This document shows, piece by piece, positions 43,444 through 54,862 of a DNA stretch of 64,000 nucleotides. Position 1 is the stretch's first letter. Every line of letters starts with the position of its first letter. A program made the translations under genes and the position numbers. Source of the DNA: Eledone cirrhosa (Eukaryota; Mollusca; Cephalopoda; Octopoda; Eledonidae); assembly GCA_964016885.1 (NCBI GenBank), contig OZ024743.1, positions 72,275,870 to 72,339,869 on the forward strand. Direction: 5' to 3'. The notes under the pieces were generated by a model that saw nothing but the letters and a program-made list of their open reading frames with translations, was not told the origin of the DNA and made no database searches.

Positions 43444-45206
43444 GTCGATTCTACGAAGCAGAGTTTCCAAATCTCCAGTTACACCCGCGGCCTTCACTCG
43501 GCAGCTTAAATCCTGTCGCCTTTCGATGAGTGGTCAAGAATTGTACACGTCATCGGTATTGTTGCCCACTCCTGACCGTCGTATCTTTGGTTCCTTTCAT
43601 ATGCCACTTGTCAATCAAAGTTGTTTCTTATATCGGAATTACTACTGTAGGAGGTAAGGGGTTTTATGATTGAACCTCTCGCTCCCTGTCGCAGCCTTCC
43701 CAACCTGTAGGCGCTCACACCCATGTCCATGTTTCGCGCAGGCGTGATACATATGGGCACTTATACACCCACAGCGATCACATACACACCCGCAACTGTA
43801 TTATATTCGACAATCCCAGTAAATTTTGACTGTGCAGCGAATACTTAGTAAGAATTTTAAAATAATAGAAAAACATTGAAAAGAACGTTTCAGAAAAACA
43901 CACCCTCAAAATACCTAAAAAGCTCACATTTAAAAAAAAGCCCGGTAAAAAGAACATTTTTAAAAGAATGCTTTTGAAAGAGCCTTTCAAAAAAGTTATT
44001 TCAAATGTATTTTTGATAAATGTACGCATATCTACACACACACTGTACTCAGGAAAGCATATATACTTAAGACGCTGCACATATATACAGATGAAAAAAT
44101 GGAGACTCTACACATACATATGCATACACCTACACAGATATGTTCATACAAATACATCCACCCAGACATGTATGCATATGTGCGTGGACACACATACATA
44201 CATATACCCGCGCATGGGCATGCTTATACATCTAAAAAAAAGCACATACTTGATGACTATCTACACATCCACACACACACACAACTGTGGACATGGCGCA
44301 TAAATTGTTCATATGAGACAGCATACTTGAGGCTTGGACCCAACCCATTCATGTGGCAATACAAGCCTGAAAATGCATGCGCAATATGCATAAATGTAAT
44401 AGCTACGTAGTAGCCATGCACTAATCACAGATAACATTGGGGGTGGGGGGGGGCATATATAGATGCGTCTACGTACATAAAACAAAATAAAATAAGATAA
44501 AATAAAATACTGGAAAAAGGAATGTATACATGGAAATGATGCAAAGGGGGTATCTGTTCCCGCCACCCGGACATTATTGGGATGTGCATAAAGTTGCATA
44601 AAATACTTGAATACTATGATGCATAGGGTTTTATAAGATACAGAAGGACTGACGATCCAAGTGACTGGGTAAGAACCTGCATATCAACCATGCACATGAG
44701 CCAGGTTTCATGACTAGTGGACACAGGGACAGTGTGTGCATACACAAACAAGTGATATAAATTGTGAATGTGTAGAACATCCTTTTCATAACAGTATATA
44801 TGAAATGTACATGGGATGGATGCATACATGGAATATACCAGCGGCTTGTGTTGTAGGCATGTACATAGCAACGGCAGGTAAAGTTAGAATTAACTGCAAC
44901 ATTAACCTTAAGACCAGCATCAAGTCCAACATCAAAGTTGCAAATTATACATCAAGAATCGAAAATTAAAAATTAAAAATCCAAAATTCAAATTCAAACT
45001 CAAAACCACACATAAGGTTGTAAACAAAATCAGACTTTTATATATATTTACTTCTGCATTCACAGATTGTTATTTTTTAGTTTCAGAATATCCCGTTAAG
45101 GGTGAAAGCAGCGATTCATTCCTTAAACTTTAATCTGTTATTTTAATAAATATTTAGTCTAAGGTTCTTATATATTTGATATATATTTATCCTTAACGAG
45201 CCCTCT
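43444..45206. other. Mixed low-complexity sequence, nothing recognised
   Basis: CA-rich stretches at 44100-44290, a poly-G run near 44443-44453, and A-rich repeats (AAAATTAAAAATT) at 44955-44990. No gene or clear inverted repeat was seen. A 100-codon minus frame at 43778-44080 is Phe/Leu-rich, without recognisable motifs. Confidence 0.55.
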
Positions 45207-45506
<300 letters not shown>

Positions 45507-46424
45507 TAGCGGTACTCTTATATATCGGATTAGTATTCATTTTCAGGATTCTGAATTAATATTTCGTATTAGCTTCGGGACGCTGTATTATTATTTCGTA
45601 TTAGGTTTTCTTTTTAGTATTTTGGCCCCCGACTTGTTGACCTGTCATTGTAAGATAGATTAGGCCGAGTACTACTAACTCAGAAAATCATTTCACTACA
45701 ATCTCGTATTTAGTATCCCGCCCCACCTATTAAACTTTTCTATAGTGAGAGATCTGATGATCGTGGTAGGGGAATAGTAACCAGAAATTGTGTTTTTTTA
45801 TATTTTTAACATTCTTATTTTTCTATATAGATTTACTCCATTATTGTTTCGACTTCCTCTCCCCCCTCCTCTTGACCTCTTATCCTGAGAGTTCTGGTGT
45901 AGTCGTCGCTTTCAACGCACGACTGGGTTTCTTCCGCTCCCTCTCCCTCTTTCTTCTACTGGAAAGTTCAGCTACCCCTTCCTTCCACAAAATGCCATGA
46001 TAGAATTATCTGTCTCAACAACAAACTTTTGACCAATCCTTTTGACAATCACAAGGATTTTACCATATATGGAATATTACCCCCTGACAAGCTCGGCTAT
46101 TCATTTACAAGGATAAAAAATTCCCTTTAGTCCAGAATTAGCCGTCGAAACGGCTTGAGCTCAGCCGTCGGGGTCCTACTCGTTCCTATTACCAACTCTA
46201 CTACCCTAAGTATTGAGTACTTTGGTGCGTTATGGTCCTTCTTGTTCCTTACCACATTTCCTTCGTTTTATATATATATAGTTGTTATATAGTAAGGTGC
46301 ATTATTGGTTGTGTAAAATGGTCCAATAAATTTATGTTAGCAATATTAAGTTCTCCACGCTTTTGTATATCTCCAATTCCATTCAAGGGAACAGCTAGAT
46401 GATGTAAAACGGAGTATAAGTATC
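45507..46424. other. Unassigned sequence
   Basis: Pyrimidine-rich patches and no coding content. GCCGTCGAAACGGC near 46142 is a short perfect hairpin of unknown meaning. Confidence 0.5.
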
Positions 46425-46458
46425 AAAATGAAAATCCGAAGGCAAGGTAAAATTCCAA

Positions 46459-46546
46459 TGATTTAATCACGACATATGTTTCAATAAGAGATAGATCGAT
46501 TGTGAAGCCATGATCGATTATCACAGATCTCATCAGGTGAAAATGA
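46459..46546 (-). ncRNA. Hammerhead-like ribozyme motif, palindrome left arm
   Basis: Mirror of 46628-46715. CTGATGA (46536-46530), a long stem II, GAAAC (46482-46478). Stem III ACA/UGU has a UA loop; the cleavage triplet is GUC; stem I GUGA/UCAC. The outer stem I helix has lost pairing by one change compared with the right arm. Confidence 0.55.
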
Positions 46547-46627
46547 ATTGTCTTCAAATTCTTGATATGAGGGAGAAAAGTTTAAGCATCGTTTTTTTCT
46601 CCCTCATATCACGAATTTGAAGACAAT

Positions 46628-46715
46628 TCATTTTCACCTGATGAGATCAGTGATAATCGATCATGGCTTCACAATCGATCTATCTCTTATTGAAACATGT
46701 GTCGTGATTAAATGA
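46628..46715 (+). ncRNA. Hammerhead-like ribozyme motif, palindrome right arm
   Basis: Stem I: UCAC/GUGA then, across an internal loop, UCA/UGA (46628-46637 with 46704-46715). CTGATGA is at 46638-46644. Stem II is GAUC-AGUGAUA against UAUCUCU-UAUU. GAAA is at 46692-46695. Stem III is ACA/UGU around UG and the cleavage triplet GUC ends at C17, 46703. ATTAAA lies at 46707-46712. All core nucleotides of a type I hammerhead are present. Confidence 0.65.
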
Positions 46716-46746
46716 TTGGAATTTTACCTTGCCTTCGGATTTTCAT

Positions 46747-46850
46747 ACATATATATATATATATATATATATAAATATATGTGTGTGTGCGTGTGTGTGC
46801 GTGTGTGTGCGTGTGTGTGTGTGTATATATGTATATGTATATATATATAA
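46747..46850. repeat. (TA)n-(TG)n-(TA)n microsatellite
   Basis: Dinucleotide runs abutting the palindrome. Confidence 0.95.
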
Positions 46851-47115
46851 AAGATGTATAAGTCAACATTTCATAATTTACTTCTTTCATTACAGTTATA
46901 TATATTTCGGTGATAGCCACAATTCAACAACTATGACCTTTTCACACACTTAGAAGCAACACAAAGAAAACATAAAAAACAAAGTTGTTCTCGGAGAAAA
47001 AATAATACAAGAGAAAAGTAAAGTTATTAAACAGTTATTCTTACTTTCTGATATTGTAAGATTATATATAACGGTAATCAAAGAAGTAAATTATGAAGTG
47101 TTGACTCATACGTCT
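46851..47115. repeat. Short foldback unit
   Basis: GTCAACATTTCATAATTTACTTCTTTCATTAC (46862-46893) is inverted, diverged, at about 47074-47107. The stretch TTATATATATTTCGGTGATAGCCA also resembles the 58.87 kb arm, so this is probably another decayed PLE-UTR pair. Confidence 0.65.
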
Positions 47116-47119
47116 TGTT

Positions 47120-47205
47120 TATAAATTTACTCCGGAATTAACAGACCCTCTTGTGGACTTCGTTGAGTGCTCTACCTTGCATACTGAGGTGTTGGTGTTA
47201 AACTA
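47120..47205 (+). repeat. Relic resembling the PLE-7 5' leader
   Basis: ACTCCGGA...GTTGAGTGCTCTACCTTGCATACTGAGGTGTTGGT matches, with changes, the leader of PLE-7b at about 61650-61715 (ACTCCGGAG...TGCATACTGAGGTGTTGGT). No coding body follows; a (TA)n tract begins at 47224. Confidence 0.6.
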
Positions 47206-47291
47206 AAACATAATTTGATTAATGTATATATATATATATATATATATACAATGATATTAAATAATGGAAACTATATTTATAAAACGATATT

Positions 47292-47355
47292 TATTCTATT
47301 ATATATAATTTTCAAGGGTACCGAAAACTTTGGTACGCTGTCATCAGATAAAATA
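47292..47355 (-). ncRNA. Hammerhead-like ribozyme motif
   Basis: On the minus strand: stem I UAUUUUAU/AUAGAAUA (8 bp with a G.U), CTGATGA (47347-47341), stem II CAGC-GUACC against GGUAC-CCUU, GAAA (47313-47310), and a possible AUA site. AATAAA overlaps at 47295-47290. Stem III is poorly paired in this copy. Confidence 0.5.
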
Positions 47356-48249
47356 CAAAGTGTCTTTTACAAATTTTGACAAAGCCAAGGAACATACCTT
47401 AACGGTTGAAGTTTTCCTTGGATAGTGGACTTAAAGACAGATTTTTTCAAAATTGTTATGATGAGTATGCAAATGAATATGTAAATGAGGTTGAGGTATA
47501 TGTTTGAAAAAAAACGTTATTGAGAATTTAGAAAAAAAACGCTATGGAGAATTTAGATATGTGTAGGAAAGAAAGAAAAGGATTAAAAAGGAAAAGGAAA
47601 AAAGAAAAGAAGACCTCGTATTTACGTTAATTTTGGGGAAAAAATTTGAACATTTACATATATTATGTATATACTTATATGAAGAATTATGTTTGTAAGT
47701 ATTTATCTTATTACAATATTGTAGTAGGTTATATGTATACATATCTGTATATATTAATAATTGCATATGTATTAGTATTAAAGAGATATAGATAATTTAC
47801 AATTATTAGTTGTTTATAATATGAGTTACGAGGGTGTAGATTTTGTGTTTTATGTAAATAAATAGGTAGTTCAAGTTATGAGAGGAGAACAATTTATAGA
47901 TATGAATATTTTGTTCAGCATTGAAAATGTTTTCATAATATTGTTAATTTAGCGAAGTTACGTATATCATAAGTTTACACGATTGAGAAAAGAAGATAAC
48001 TTCAATTTTGTTTCTAAATCGATAAATTTGAAGAGTTAGTGTGAGATTAATTATTTTAGTCGAAAGATGTGTGAATATTTGAAAATCAAAAAAAAGAGGA
48101 GATACGTGATGTGCTTATCTGAGAAACTGTCGTGAAGAGGATACATTTTCTAATGTCAGTTAATGTTTTTAAATAAAACATCTAAAAAAGCTATCTTTAG
48201 AGGGTGCTATTAGGAAAATAATGATGGAAGAATTAAAAATAAAAAATAA

Positions 48250-48317
<68 letters not shown>

Positions 48318-48525
48318 ATCTATATAATTTAAATTTTTAATTTTTAATTCTTACATTATTATTATATGAAAATTTAAAACTTTACTATTCACAAGTGTTT
48401 TTTAAGCTTCATATCATGTCTACCTATTTTATCTGATGCGAACGCAGATATCATCCCATGATGATATTTGTTTTTCAAATGCGTAAAATAAAATACTTGG
48501 AACTCTTTTAACCATCTTTTGATCT

Positions 48526-48530
<5 letters not shown>
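47356..48530. other. AT-rich sequence, no gene recognised
   Basis: A- and T-rich, with a small TA-cored palindrome at about 48228-48350 (GAATTAAAAATAAAAAATAAAAAATTA against its inverse). No meaningful ORF. Confidence 0.6.
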
Positions 48531-48621
<91 letters not shown>

Positions 48622-48622
48622 C
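48531..48622. repeat. (TA)n tract
   Basis: About 90 bp of TA repeat ending next to the 3' end of the PLE-5 third copy. Confidence 0.97.
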
Positions 48623-48885
48623 GGCGATGAATTAGTTTTGCGAGGTTTTTTATATGAAATCGTGTGTCGAAACAAATATTGTTATACTTGGGGAGGGTCA
48701 TATTTGTGTAATATTGCCAGAATTAATAACAGAACAAACTCACTGTTTGGTGGTTTTCGCTTCTGTGTCTTTTATATCGGTAATCTAATTTATTCGGTCC
48801 TCAATGTTGCCATTGACTGACCAGCGGTCAAAAATAATACACATACAATATAGACACAAATACATATATATAGTTTATCAAAGTT

Positions 48886-48914
48886 CTTTCGTTGCACAAC
48901 TGCAACATCGTCAG
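48886..48914 (-). ncRNA. Hammerhead-like boxes in PLE-5 third copy
   Basis: CTGACGA-T-GTTGCA-GTTG-TGCAAC-GAAAG. The loop differs from the other copies but the stem and boxes are unchanged, consistent with selection on structure at some stage. Confidence 0.45.
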
Positions 48915-49203
48915 TGGTACTATTGTTTCCTCCCGTTACATTGTATGTCTACGCCATCTTTATTTAGTCTGTTTATATATTTATTTATTTATTTGTTTGT
49001 TTGTTTATTTTATTTTGTTTTCTTTGCGCATGCGTTTGCCTGTGTGTATAGTGTTTTGTTTGATGTGTGTTCGTGATTGGGTGACTGTGTATTGGTTAAT
49101 GTATTCTGTCTTTACTAGTGTGTGTTTATATGTGTTTGTTGTTATTGTGCTTGTGTATGTATTTATTTATTTATCTATTTATTTATTTATTTATTTATTT
49201 ATA

Positions 49204-51275
49204 CTTCTCTTAGGTCAGTGTTGTTTGTTTGGGTGTTGTTGTTATTCCATTCATTCTTTCTGTTTAGTATTGGCCTTCTAACTTCTATTTCACTGGCCTC
49301 TCTGATTTGCTATCTGCTGGTTCATTTCTATGTTTAGATATTATTCTAATTTCTATGTTGTCTATGTTACCTTCGTGTTGTTGTCTGGCATGTTCGTATA
49401 GTACTGACCCGTTTTTTCGTCCTTTTAGTTCCCCCCAGTGTTGGTCTATCCTTTCACCTATGCTACGAGCTGTCTCGCCTATGTATGTTGTTGTCATGAT
49501 TCTGCAAGTACCCTCTGTACATCTTATGCTATAGACTACGTTTCTAGTTTTACAGTTTATCCGGGGGTTTACCTTACATATGATACATTTCCTATTAGTA
49601 CAGTGGGTTTTCTTAAAAGGGTAGGTTTTGCTGATCAAGGATTTTATGGTGGTTCCTGGCTTTTCTACCACCTTAATTTTTAAGTGGGTCTTTCTCAGGG
49701 CCTTTCTACATTGGTTAGCTAATTTCCCTCCAGGAGTAGCGTCCACAAACATGACACTCTGGTATCTCTGGTTGTCGTACCATGAGGTGGCCTTCCCTAT
49801 CTTATGTCTAGCCCTATCTAAGCTATTCCATGATTTGCTCCTGTATAATGGGCAAATTCCTTTCATGTCCAGTTGTATGAGGGTTTTATACTTATCCGTG
49901 GCTATTTCGTATAATCTGACTCTGTCTCTTTGGTTGTAGCCAGAGAACTGCATGCGGTTGATGAAGTGTTGGATGTGTCTTTCCATTTCTGTTGGGTCGC
50001 ACATGCGGGACAAATTCTTCATCACTCGTACCAAATCTGCGATCAGAGTATTAAACTTAGCACAACTGGACATTGCTGAGTTTTTGAGTATCAGGTATTT
50101 GGAGGCCATGGGTTTAGCATAGTGTGAGTGGAGAATTTGGGCTCTCTCGTCTATAGTGTTAATCCAGAGTTCCGTGTTTAATACAGGTAATCTATTGTTA
50201 GGGCGTTTGTAATGGTAGTCGATAGTTACAGTTATACTCTGGTGTATGGAATTAGCTATCTGCTGGATGCTTTCCATTGTGCTACGTTCTAAATCAAACT
50301 TGTTAGTGCTCTCTAGTGGGGATGTTCCTATAACTATATTGATATCGTCTACGTAACGAGAGTACATGATGAGGTCTATGGAGCTCTCATTAAGGAGATC
50401 TTTAAGTCTCCTTTCCCACCATACCTTAAAAAGGTTGGCAACATCACCAGCTATGCTGACGCCAATGGCTGCTGCCTCATTTTGGGTGTAGATCTTCTCG
50501 TTGAACTTGAATATGTGGCCCTTTAGGATAGTTTTGATACTAGCCCCTATTGCATGTGCGACCAATTTTCTTACCTGATAATTGTTTTGGGTGTCCGTAT
50601 GGCTTTGGTCCACCCAATCCACTTTCCCATGGGAGAACTTTTTGCCATTGAGGTTATGGTGGGGGTTCTACCACTTATGGGTCTACTAGGGCAGACACGT
50701 CTAAAGTCATGGCTGTCTAGGTAGTCAGTGTCGTAGGTAAGTCTAAGTAGGAGGCCCAGTTTATCTGTGTCGACGTCGCGGAACTCCACCTCACTCTCAA
50801 TGATCATCTTCACACATTTTTCCACAGCAAAATCAATGTTAATGGATGGGTACAGTGATACCACATCCATGCTGCCTATTATGCAGTTGGATAGGTTCCT
50901 GTTTTTGTTGCACTCACTGATTCTGCTGAGGAGGTCCTCTGTACTGTCACATACATCTGGGGACATCTTGATTATGGGGCGTATAACCATTGAGAGGAAG
51001 TAGGGGATCCTGTAGTTGCTAGCTATATTAGCTCCGCATACGGGTCTTGTTGGTGGTCCTGTTGTCGGGTCGTCGACTGTCTTGTGGTCTTTGCGGAGCC
51101 CATACAAGTGTGGTATGCCATTGTTAGACGCCTGGAAGTTGTTGGCAGTGCGTCTGCTTGGCTTTAGGTTGGCAGTCCACATCATCATGTGAGCTTTGAA
51201 GATTTTCTCTCTCCCATCATGTGTTTGCTGTACAATTTCGCTCGTGTTGGTGATGTGGGGTTGCATTTGTGGCAT
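49204..51275 (-). pseudogene. PLE-5 third copy polyprotein, truncated and frameshifted
   Basis: Frame 51275-50571 carries MQPHITNTSE, YGLRKDHK, RPVCGANIASNYR, MDVVSLYPSINID (motif A) and the TYDTDYLDSHD block. Frame 50622-49285 carries GASIKTILKGHIFKF, AAAIGVSIAGDVANLF (motif B), MYSRYVDDINIVI (motif C), CTNRKCIICK, VVYSIRCTEG and TYIGETARSIGERIDQHW. One frameshift between the two (around 50600-50640) and another near the C terminus (ISKHRNEPADSK, then off frame) inactivate it. All three RT catalytic blocks and the GIY-YIG core are still readable. Confidence 0.9.
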
Positions 51276-52004
51276 TTATATTGATATTTGTGGCATTTAT
51301 AAATATATTAATCGCAACATATTCAGTTACGAACAACTACTGCAATCAAATAATATTGGAATCTTTTCACAATAAATAATATAAGAGGAGGCAATATAAA
51401 GCATAAGATATCATGCATATATTATCAATCACAGCCATGAATTTCATTCTAAGTATTCTTACGTGCTGGTTTAAATAATGACGCCCACCTTATGTAATGA
51501 TTCATTTGAATTTCAATATTTTACTTGGGATTTTTTGTACAAGACTTTTTTATATTCTAAGTGATGTCTTTATGCAGCCTGGACAAATGAAGTTTGTATC
51601 GCATTAATATAAGTCTCGGATCAATTATAGTGTGTGGTATACTAGGCAAGTGCTAGTTCCCATAGCCGTAGAATGTCATATGGCTGCAAGTCAAATTTTC
51701 TAAAATGAAAACTGTTTAGAAATTCTTCAATTGAACTGTAGCTGTATTTTAAACGGGCAGCCATATCACACACTGTGTTAAGTTGAATATCCATGATAAT
51801 CATGTTATATATACACACATGCCTTTGACATTATCAGCCATATATACGTTAATTTCTTGAGCAGGTTGTTCCGCTGGACGAACAAATGGAACACCCCTCA
51901 TTGATACCAGCGGAGATTTTTTCCGTTAAAACAAAAATCAACGTTTATACAACTTCACAAAACTCTACATATATTAACTGTCTGTTATAGATAAGAGGCA
52001 AACG
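51276..52004. other. AT-rich sequence, nothing recognised
   Basis: No ORF, inverted repeat or shared repeat was identified. Confidence 0.55.
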
Positions 52005-52070
52005 ATTTGAGGACTGTGCCCACCACCACGACCCTCTCAGGAATAAGTAGGCGAAGAAGATGGAGAATAG
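52005..52070 (+). repeat. Dispersed LINE-tail repeat fragment
   Basis: TTTGAGGACTGTGCCC...CTCTCAGGAATAAGTAGGCGAAGAAG matches the end of the relic at 12270-12330. Confidence 0.6.
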
Positions 52071-52110
52071 AAAACTTGTAGATAATTTATAGAGTTCTAT
52101 CCCAGCTACA

Positions 52111-52516
52111 TTATTTTGGAAGAGGGCGGTGAAAGGTGGATTGGCAGTATCGGTAGAGGGTCGCACGCCATGCTTTTACGCATAGGTCGTTGCCATTCTG
52201 AGTTCGAATCCCGCCGAGGTTAACTTTGCCTTTCATCCTTACGGAGTTGATAAAATAAAGTACCAGTAATGTACTGGGATAATTGCTGGCCTTGTGCCAA
52301 AAGTATAAACAATTATTTTGGAAGAGGGCGGTGGATTGGCAGTATCGGAAGAGGGTCGGATGCCATGCTTTGCAGCAATGACTTACTGCCCTTTATGATC
52401 TGAGTTGAAATCCCGCCGAGGTTAACTTTGCCTTTCAACCTTATGGGGTCGATAAAATAAAGTACCAGTAATGCACTGAGATAATTTCTGGCCTTGTGCC
52501 AAAAGTAGAAACAATT
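52111..52516 (+). mobile_element. Tandem pair of tRNA-derived cephalopod-type SINEs
   Basis: Two ~200-bp units (52111-52311 and 52312-52516) share GGATTGGCAGTATCGG, a B-box region (GAGTTCGAATCCCGCCGAGG in the first, GAGTTGAAATCCCGCCGAGG in the second), TTAACTTTGCCTTTCA and GATAAAATAAAGTACCAGTAATG, and end GCCAAAAGTA-x-AAACAATTATTTTGGAA. They join head to tail, with ATTATTTTGGAAGAGGGCGG at both starts. The first unit keeps a good RNA polymerase III B box at 52201-52211. Confidence 0.9.
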
Positions 52517-53579
52517 ATTTTGGAATAAGTCTTAGGTTTGTAAAGAACAGGATATTGCGTGAGTCAAAAACGAAGTTAATTAGATTCATAAAGTAAGCTG
52601 GTTTATTTCAAATGGAACACAAGCCATCATTTGGTTGACGAGATAAAACGTGTGATGTTCGTGGTTTAGTGTCATATATTAAGAGGAATTCTTTTATCTA
52701 GAATTGAAACCGAGAACTTTAAGATTTGTCGAGAAAATAAATTTTATTGTTTAACTCTCATTGGGCAACCTTTCAGTTTTATGGACTGTATAGTTAATAT
52801 TCAAACATTTCTATTTGTATTACTTTACCTACTTTTGTTTCAATGTTATTAATATATAATGGGGAGTATTAATACGGATATTATTACAAAAGTAGATCTA
52901 TATGGAATGAAATAATAACACAATGTAAGTATATATTTAAAGACAAATGATCAATTTTCAATGACTTCGCTATATACAGAATTAATAACGCTAATGTTAT
53001 AGAAAAGCTTTTACTTTCAGTACTTCAAACAAAACAGTCTTATAATATTGTTTAAACGTAAACCACATGAGGTTGATAATGGCGATGATGATGATGATGA
53101 TGTGTCGAAAGAGAAGTAGTAACAAAAGGAGGAGAAAGTTTAGTCAATAATAATAGTTTCTTTCGGAGAAACATGTAAACAGTTTGTAGATGAGCGAAGT
53201 ATATATTACTACTAAGACAAATTTACTTTATCTTTTCTGATAAGTGTCAGTCTCTATCACACAACGAAATATCAATTTATGACTAGAGTATAAAATAGAT
53301 GCATTACATAAAATGCATGGCATTTAAACAGTAAAAATAGGCCACATAAGAATGATATATAAGAGTGACAGAATAGGAAATAAATCTAATTTCATTTGAG
53401 GTGCTAGTTTGTCTGATTCTCGGTGGTTTCTTAGCAGGGGATAGCTGATTGTTAAATCAAGGTTATTACATACATTCGAATGATAGCATTAAAGAGGAGT
53501 CATGGTAAGGGATAGCAACAGGAATGAGTGATAATTAGAAAGTAATAACTGCTGTGGAATTGTAACCTAAGCAAACACG
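52517..53579. other. AT-rich sequence with a (GAT)n microsatellite
   Basis: A GAT trinucleotide repeat lies at about 53083-53103. Nothing else was recognised. Confidence 0.55.
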
Positions 53580-53870
53580 AAAGAACAGCCAAACTCCCAC
53601 TGTCATCGCCTCCATCTCTCTGGCCATCCCCATCTCTACGCATGGTGAGCAAATGCTGGCCTCCCCAAAGCCCCGGCGGGCAGAATGGAGAAGACGTTTC
53701 CCCGGATGAGGGTAAGGGAGATGCGCTGGAAGATCCATTCCAACACGCGAGGCTCACAGCTGCGGCTGGCTAGCTCAGCGCCAATGGTGGAGAATAGTGA
53801 GGTAGCCCTAATGGCATTGGATAATTTACACGACTCACACACGTATACGTCGTCCACATACACACGTCAC
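53580..53870. other. GC-richer patch of unknown origin
   Basis: About 290 bp of clearly higher GC than the surroundings. Both strands have short overlapping frames (72-85 codons) with protein-like composition, for example MEKTFPRMRVREMRWK on the plus strand, but I recognise no domain. It may be a fragment of an exon or of another element. Confidence in coding is low. Confidence 0.3.
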
Positions 53871-53994
53871 ACACACATGTACATGTACAAACAAAATGGA
53901 TAATCAGTATATAATGTTGATATTGGTGGCATGTGTATTTACATATTGACGCATGCTCACAAACACACATACAAACACAATATGTATTTATATA

Positions 53995-54074
<80 letters not shown>
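53995..54074. repeat. (TA)n tract
   Basis: About 80 bp of TA repeat abutting the foldback repeat that follows. Confidence 0.97.
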
Positions 54075-54075
<1 letters not shown>

Positions 54076-54076
<1 letters not shown>

Positions 54077-54250
54077 TAAGTTATTCCGGGTTGAGTCGGA
54101 GGTAACCACAGTAGGTAAGGTACTCAATACATAGCATAGTATAAAAGTTTTAATATAGATGAGATTCTACAGGACTAGAACTGTTTCATTCTTTAGACAT
54201 CATCAGGAATCTCAGTCCTAGTCCTGTAGAATCTGATCTATATTAAAGCT
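54076..54250. repeat. Short foldback repeat shared with 20.2 kb
   Basis: TTAATATAGAT-GAGATTCTACAGGACTAG (54150-54178) is inverted at 54218-54247 around a CATCAGG-containing loop. The outer part (GGTAACCACA, GGTAAGGTACTCAATAC) matches 20230-20270. A (TA)n follows at 54249-54270. Confidence 0.8.
54161..54213 (-). ncRNA. Hammerhead-like ribozyme motif, compact
   Basis: On the minus strand: stem I GAGATTC/GAATCTC is a perfect 7 bp (54213-54207 with 54167-54161). CTGATGA is at 54206-54200. A 12-nt stem II (TGTCTAAAGAAT) is weak, about 3 bp. GAAAC is at 54187-54183. Stem III is ACAG/CTGT (4 bp, 8-nt loop) and the cleavage triplet is GUA. Only 53 nt long. Confidence 0.6.
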
Positions 54251-54526
54251 ATATATATATATATATATACTTATTTGGGGAACGTCTGCCATTACTGAAT
54301 TGTCAGGCTGGCCCCGAATCCGTCCTCTATTTTCTATTCTCTATTTGTGATTAATGTAATACTGTTGACTATTTCAACAATTAACACGTGCTAAAATCAT
54401 TTATGTCTTGCATCAAGATCGGATGATATGGCTGAGCCATCGAAATAAGTAAAGTGATTTCGCGGAATTAAAATTGTGAAGTAAATTTCCTGCCTGGCCT
54501 TTAATTATTGTTGTGTTTTGAATATA

Positions 54527-54606
<80 letters not shown>
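54251..54606. other. AT-rich spacer and (TA)n tract
   Basis: A (TA)n tract lies at 54521-54605. Nothing was recognised in 54271-54520. Confidence 0.65.
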
Positions 54607-54607
<1 letters not shown>

Positions 54608-54862
54608 CGAACAATAAGAAAATTATAAAAATTAACTTACTTACTAAAATTTCACTCCAACTAATTAGTTTCTGAAAGGGAATAAACATGGTTTCCAAAA
54701 GGAAAGCATGGTGAAGCCGGTTCGTCATCAGGAAGTCTGTTCTCAGCTAAGATACCTGGCGATGCGTGGACACAGGGAACTTATACAAAAATAATTCAGT
54801 GGATGGAAAGAAGCAAGCCTGGACTAAATTCCAAGACATTGAAAAAATCACTGCCTACTTGG
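54607..54862 (+). repeat. Dispersed ~250-bp repeat, copy 1
   Basis: Direct copy of 55142-55386 (about 95% by eye): TTACTAAAATTTCACTCCAACTAATTAG to AAAAATCACTGCCTACTT. A diverged inverted copy is at 8912-9172. It contains GTTCGTCATCAGGAAG, which in the minus orientation is CTGATGACGAAC, a hammerhead-like box pair without stem II. A short 63-codon frame crosses it, but its sequence is not protein-like. Confidence 0.88.

Larger units (their letters stand above)
46425..46746. repeat. Near-perfect 320-bp palindrome
   Basis: The left arm (about 46425-46580) and right arm (about 46590-46746) are reverse complements with a handful of changes and almost no spacer, from GAAAATCCGAAGGCAAGGTAAAATTCCAAT inward to CTTCAAATTC-TGATATGAGGGAGAAAA. 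(TA)n follows on the right. Each arm has a hammerhead-like motif facing outward. This is the body-less form of the inverted-UTR units. Confidence 0.93.
48632..51275 (-). mobile_element. PLE-5 third copy, 5'-truncated
   Basis: Same element as the 32.8-39.4 kb dimer, in minus orientation, with the 3' UTR at 48632-49203 and coding sequence up to about 51275. It stops abruptly at the MQPHITNTSE block, so the Asn-rich leader and first RT blocks are absent. The junction is followed by unrelated AT-rich DNA. It is more diverged from the dimer copies than they are from each other. Confidence 0.92.

Noticed and set aside
46135..46160. GCCGTCGAAACGGC as a hammerhead half
   Set aside because: Only a short hairpin including CGAAAC is present. 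No CTGANGA box or stem I was found nearby.
52195..52215. A functional tRNA gene at the B box
   Set aside because: The B-box-like sequence sits in a SINE body. No cloverleaf with acceptor and anticodon stems could be drawn.
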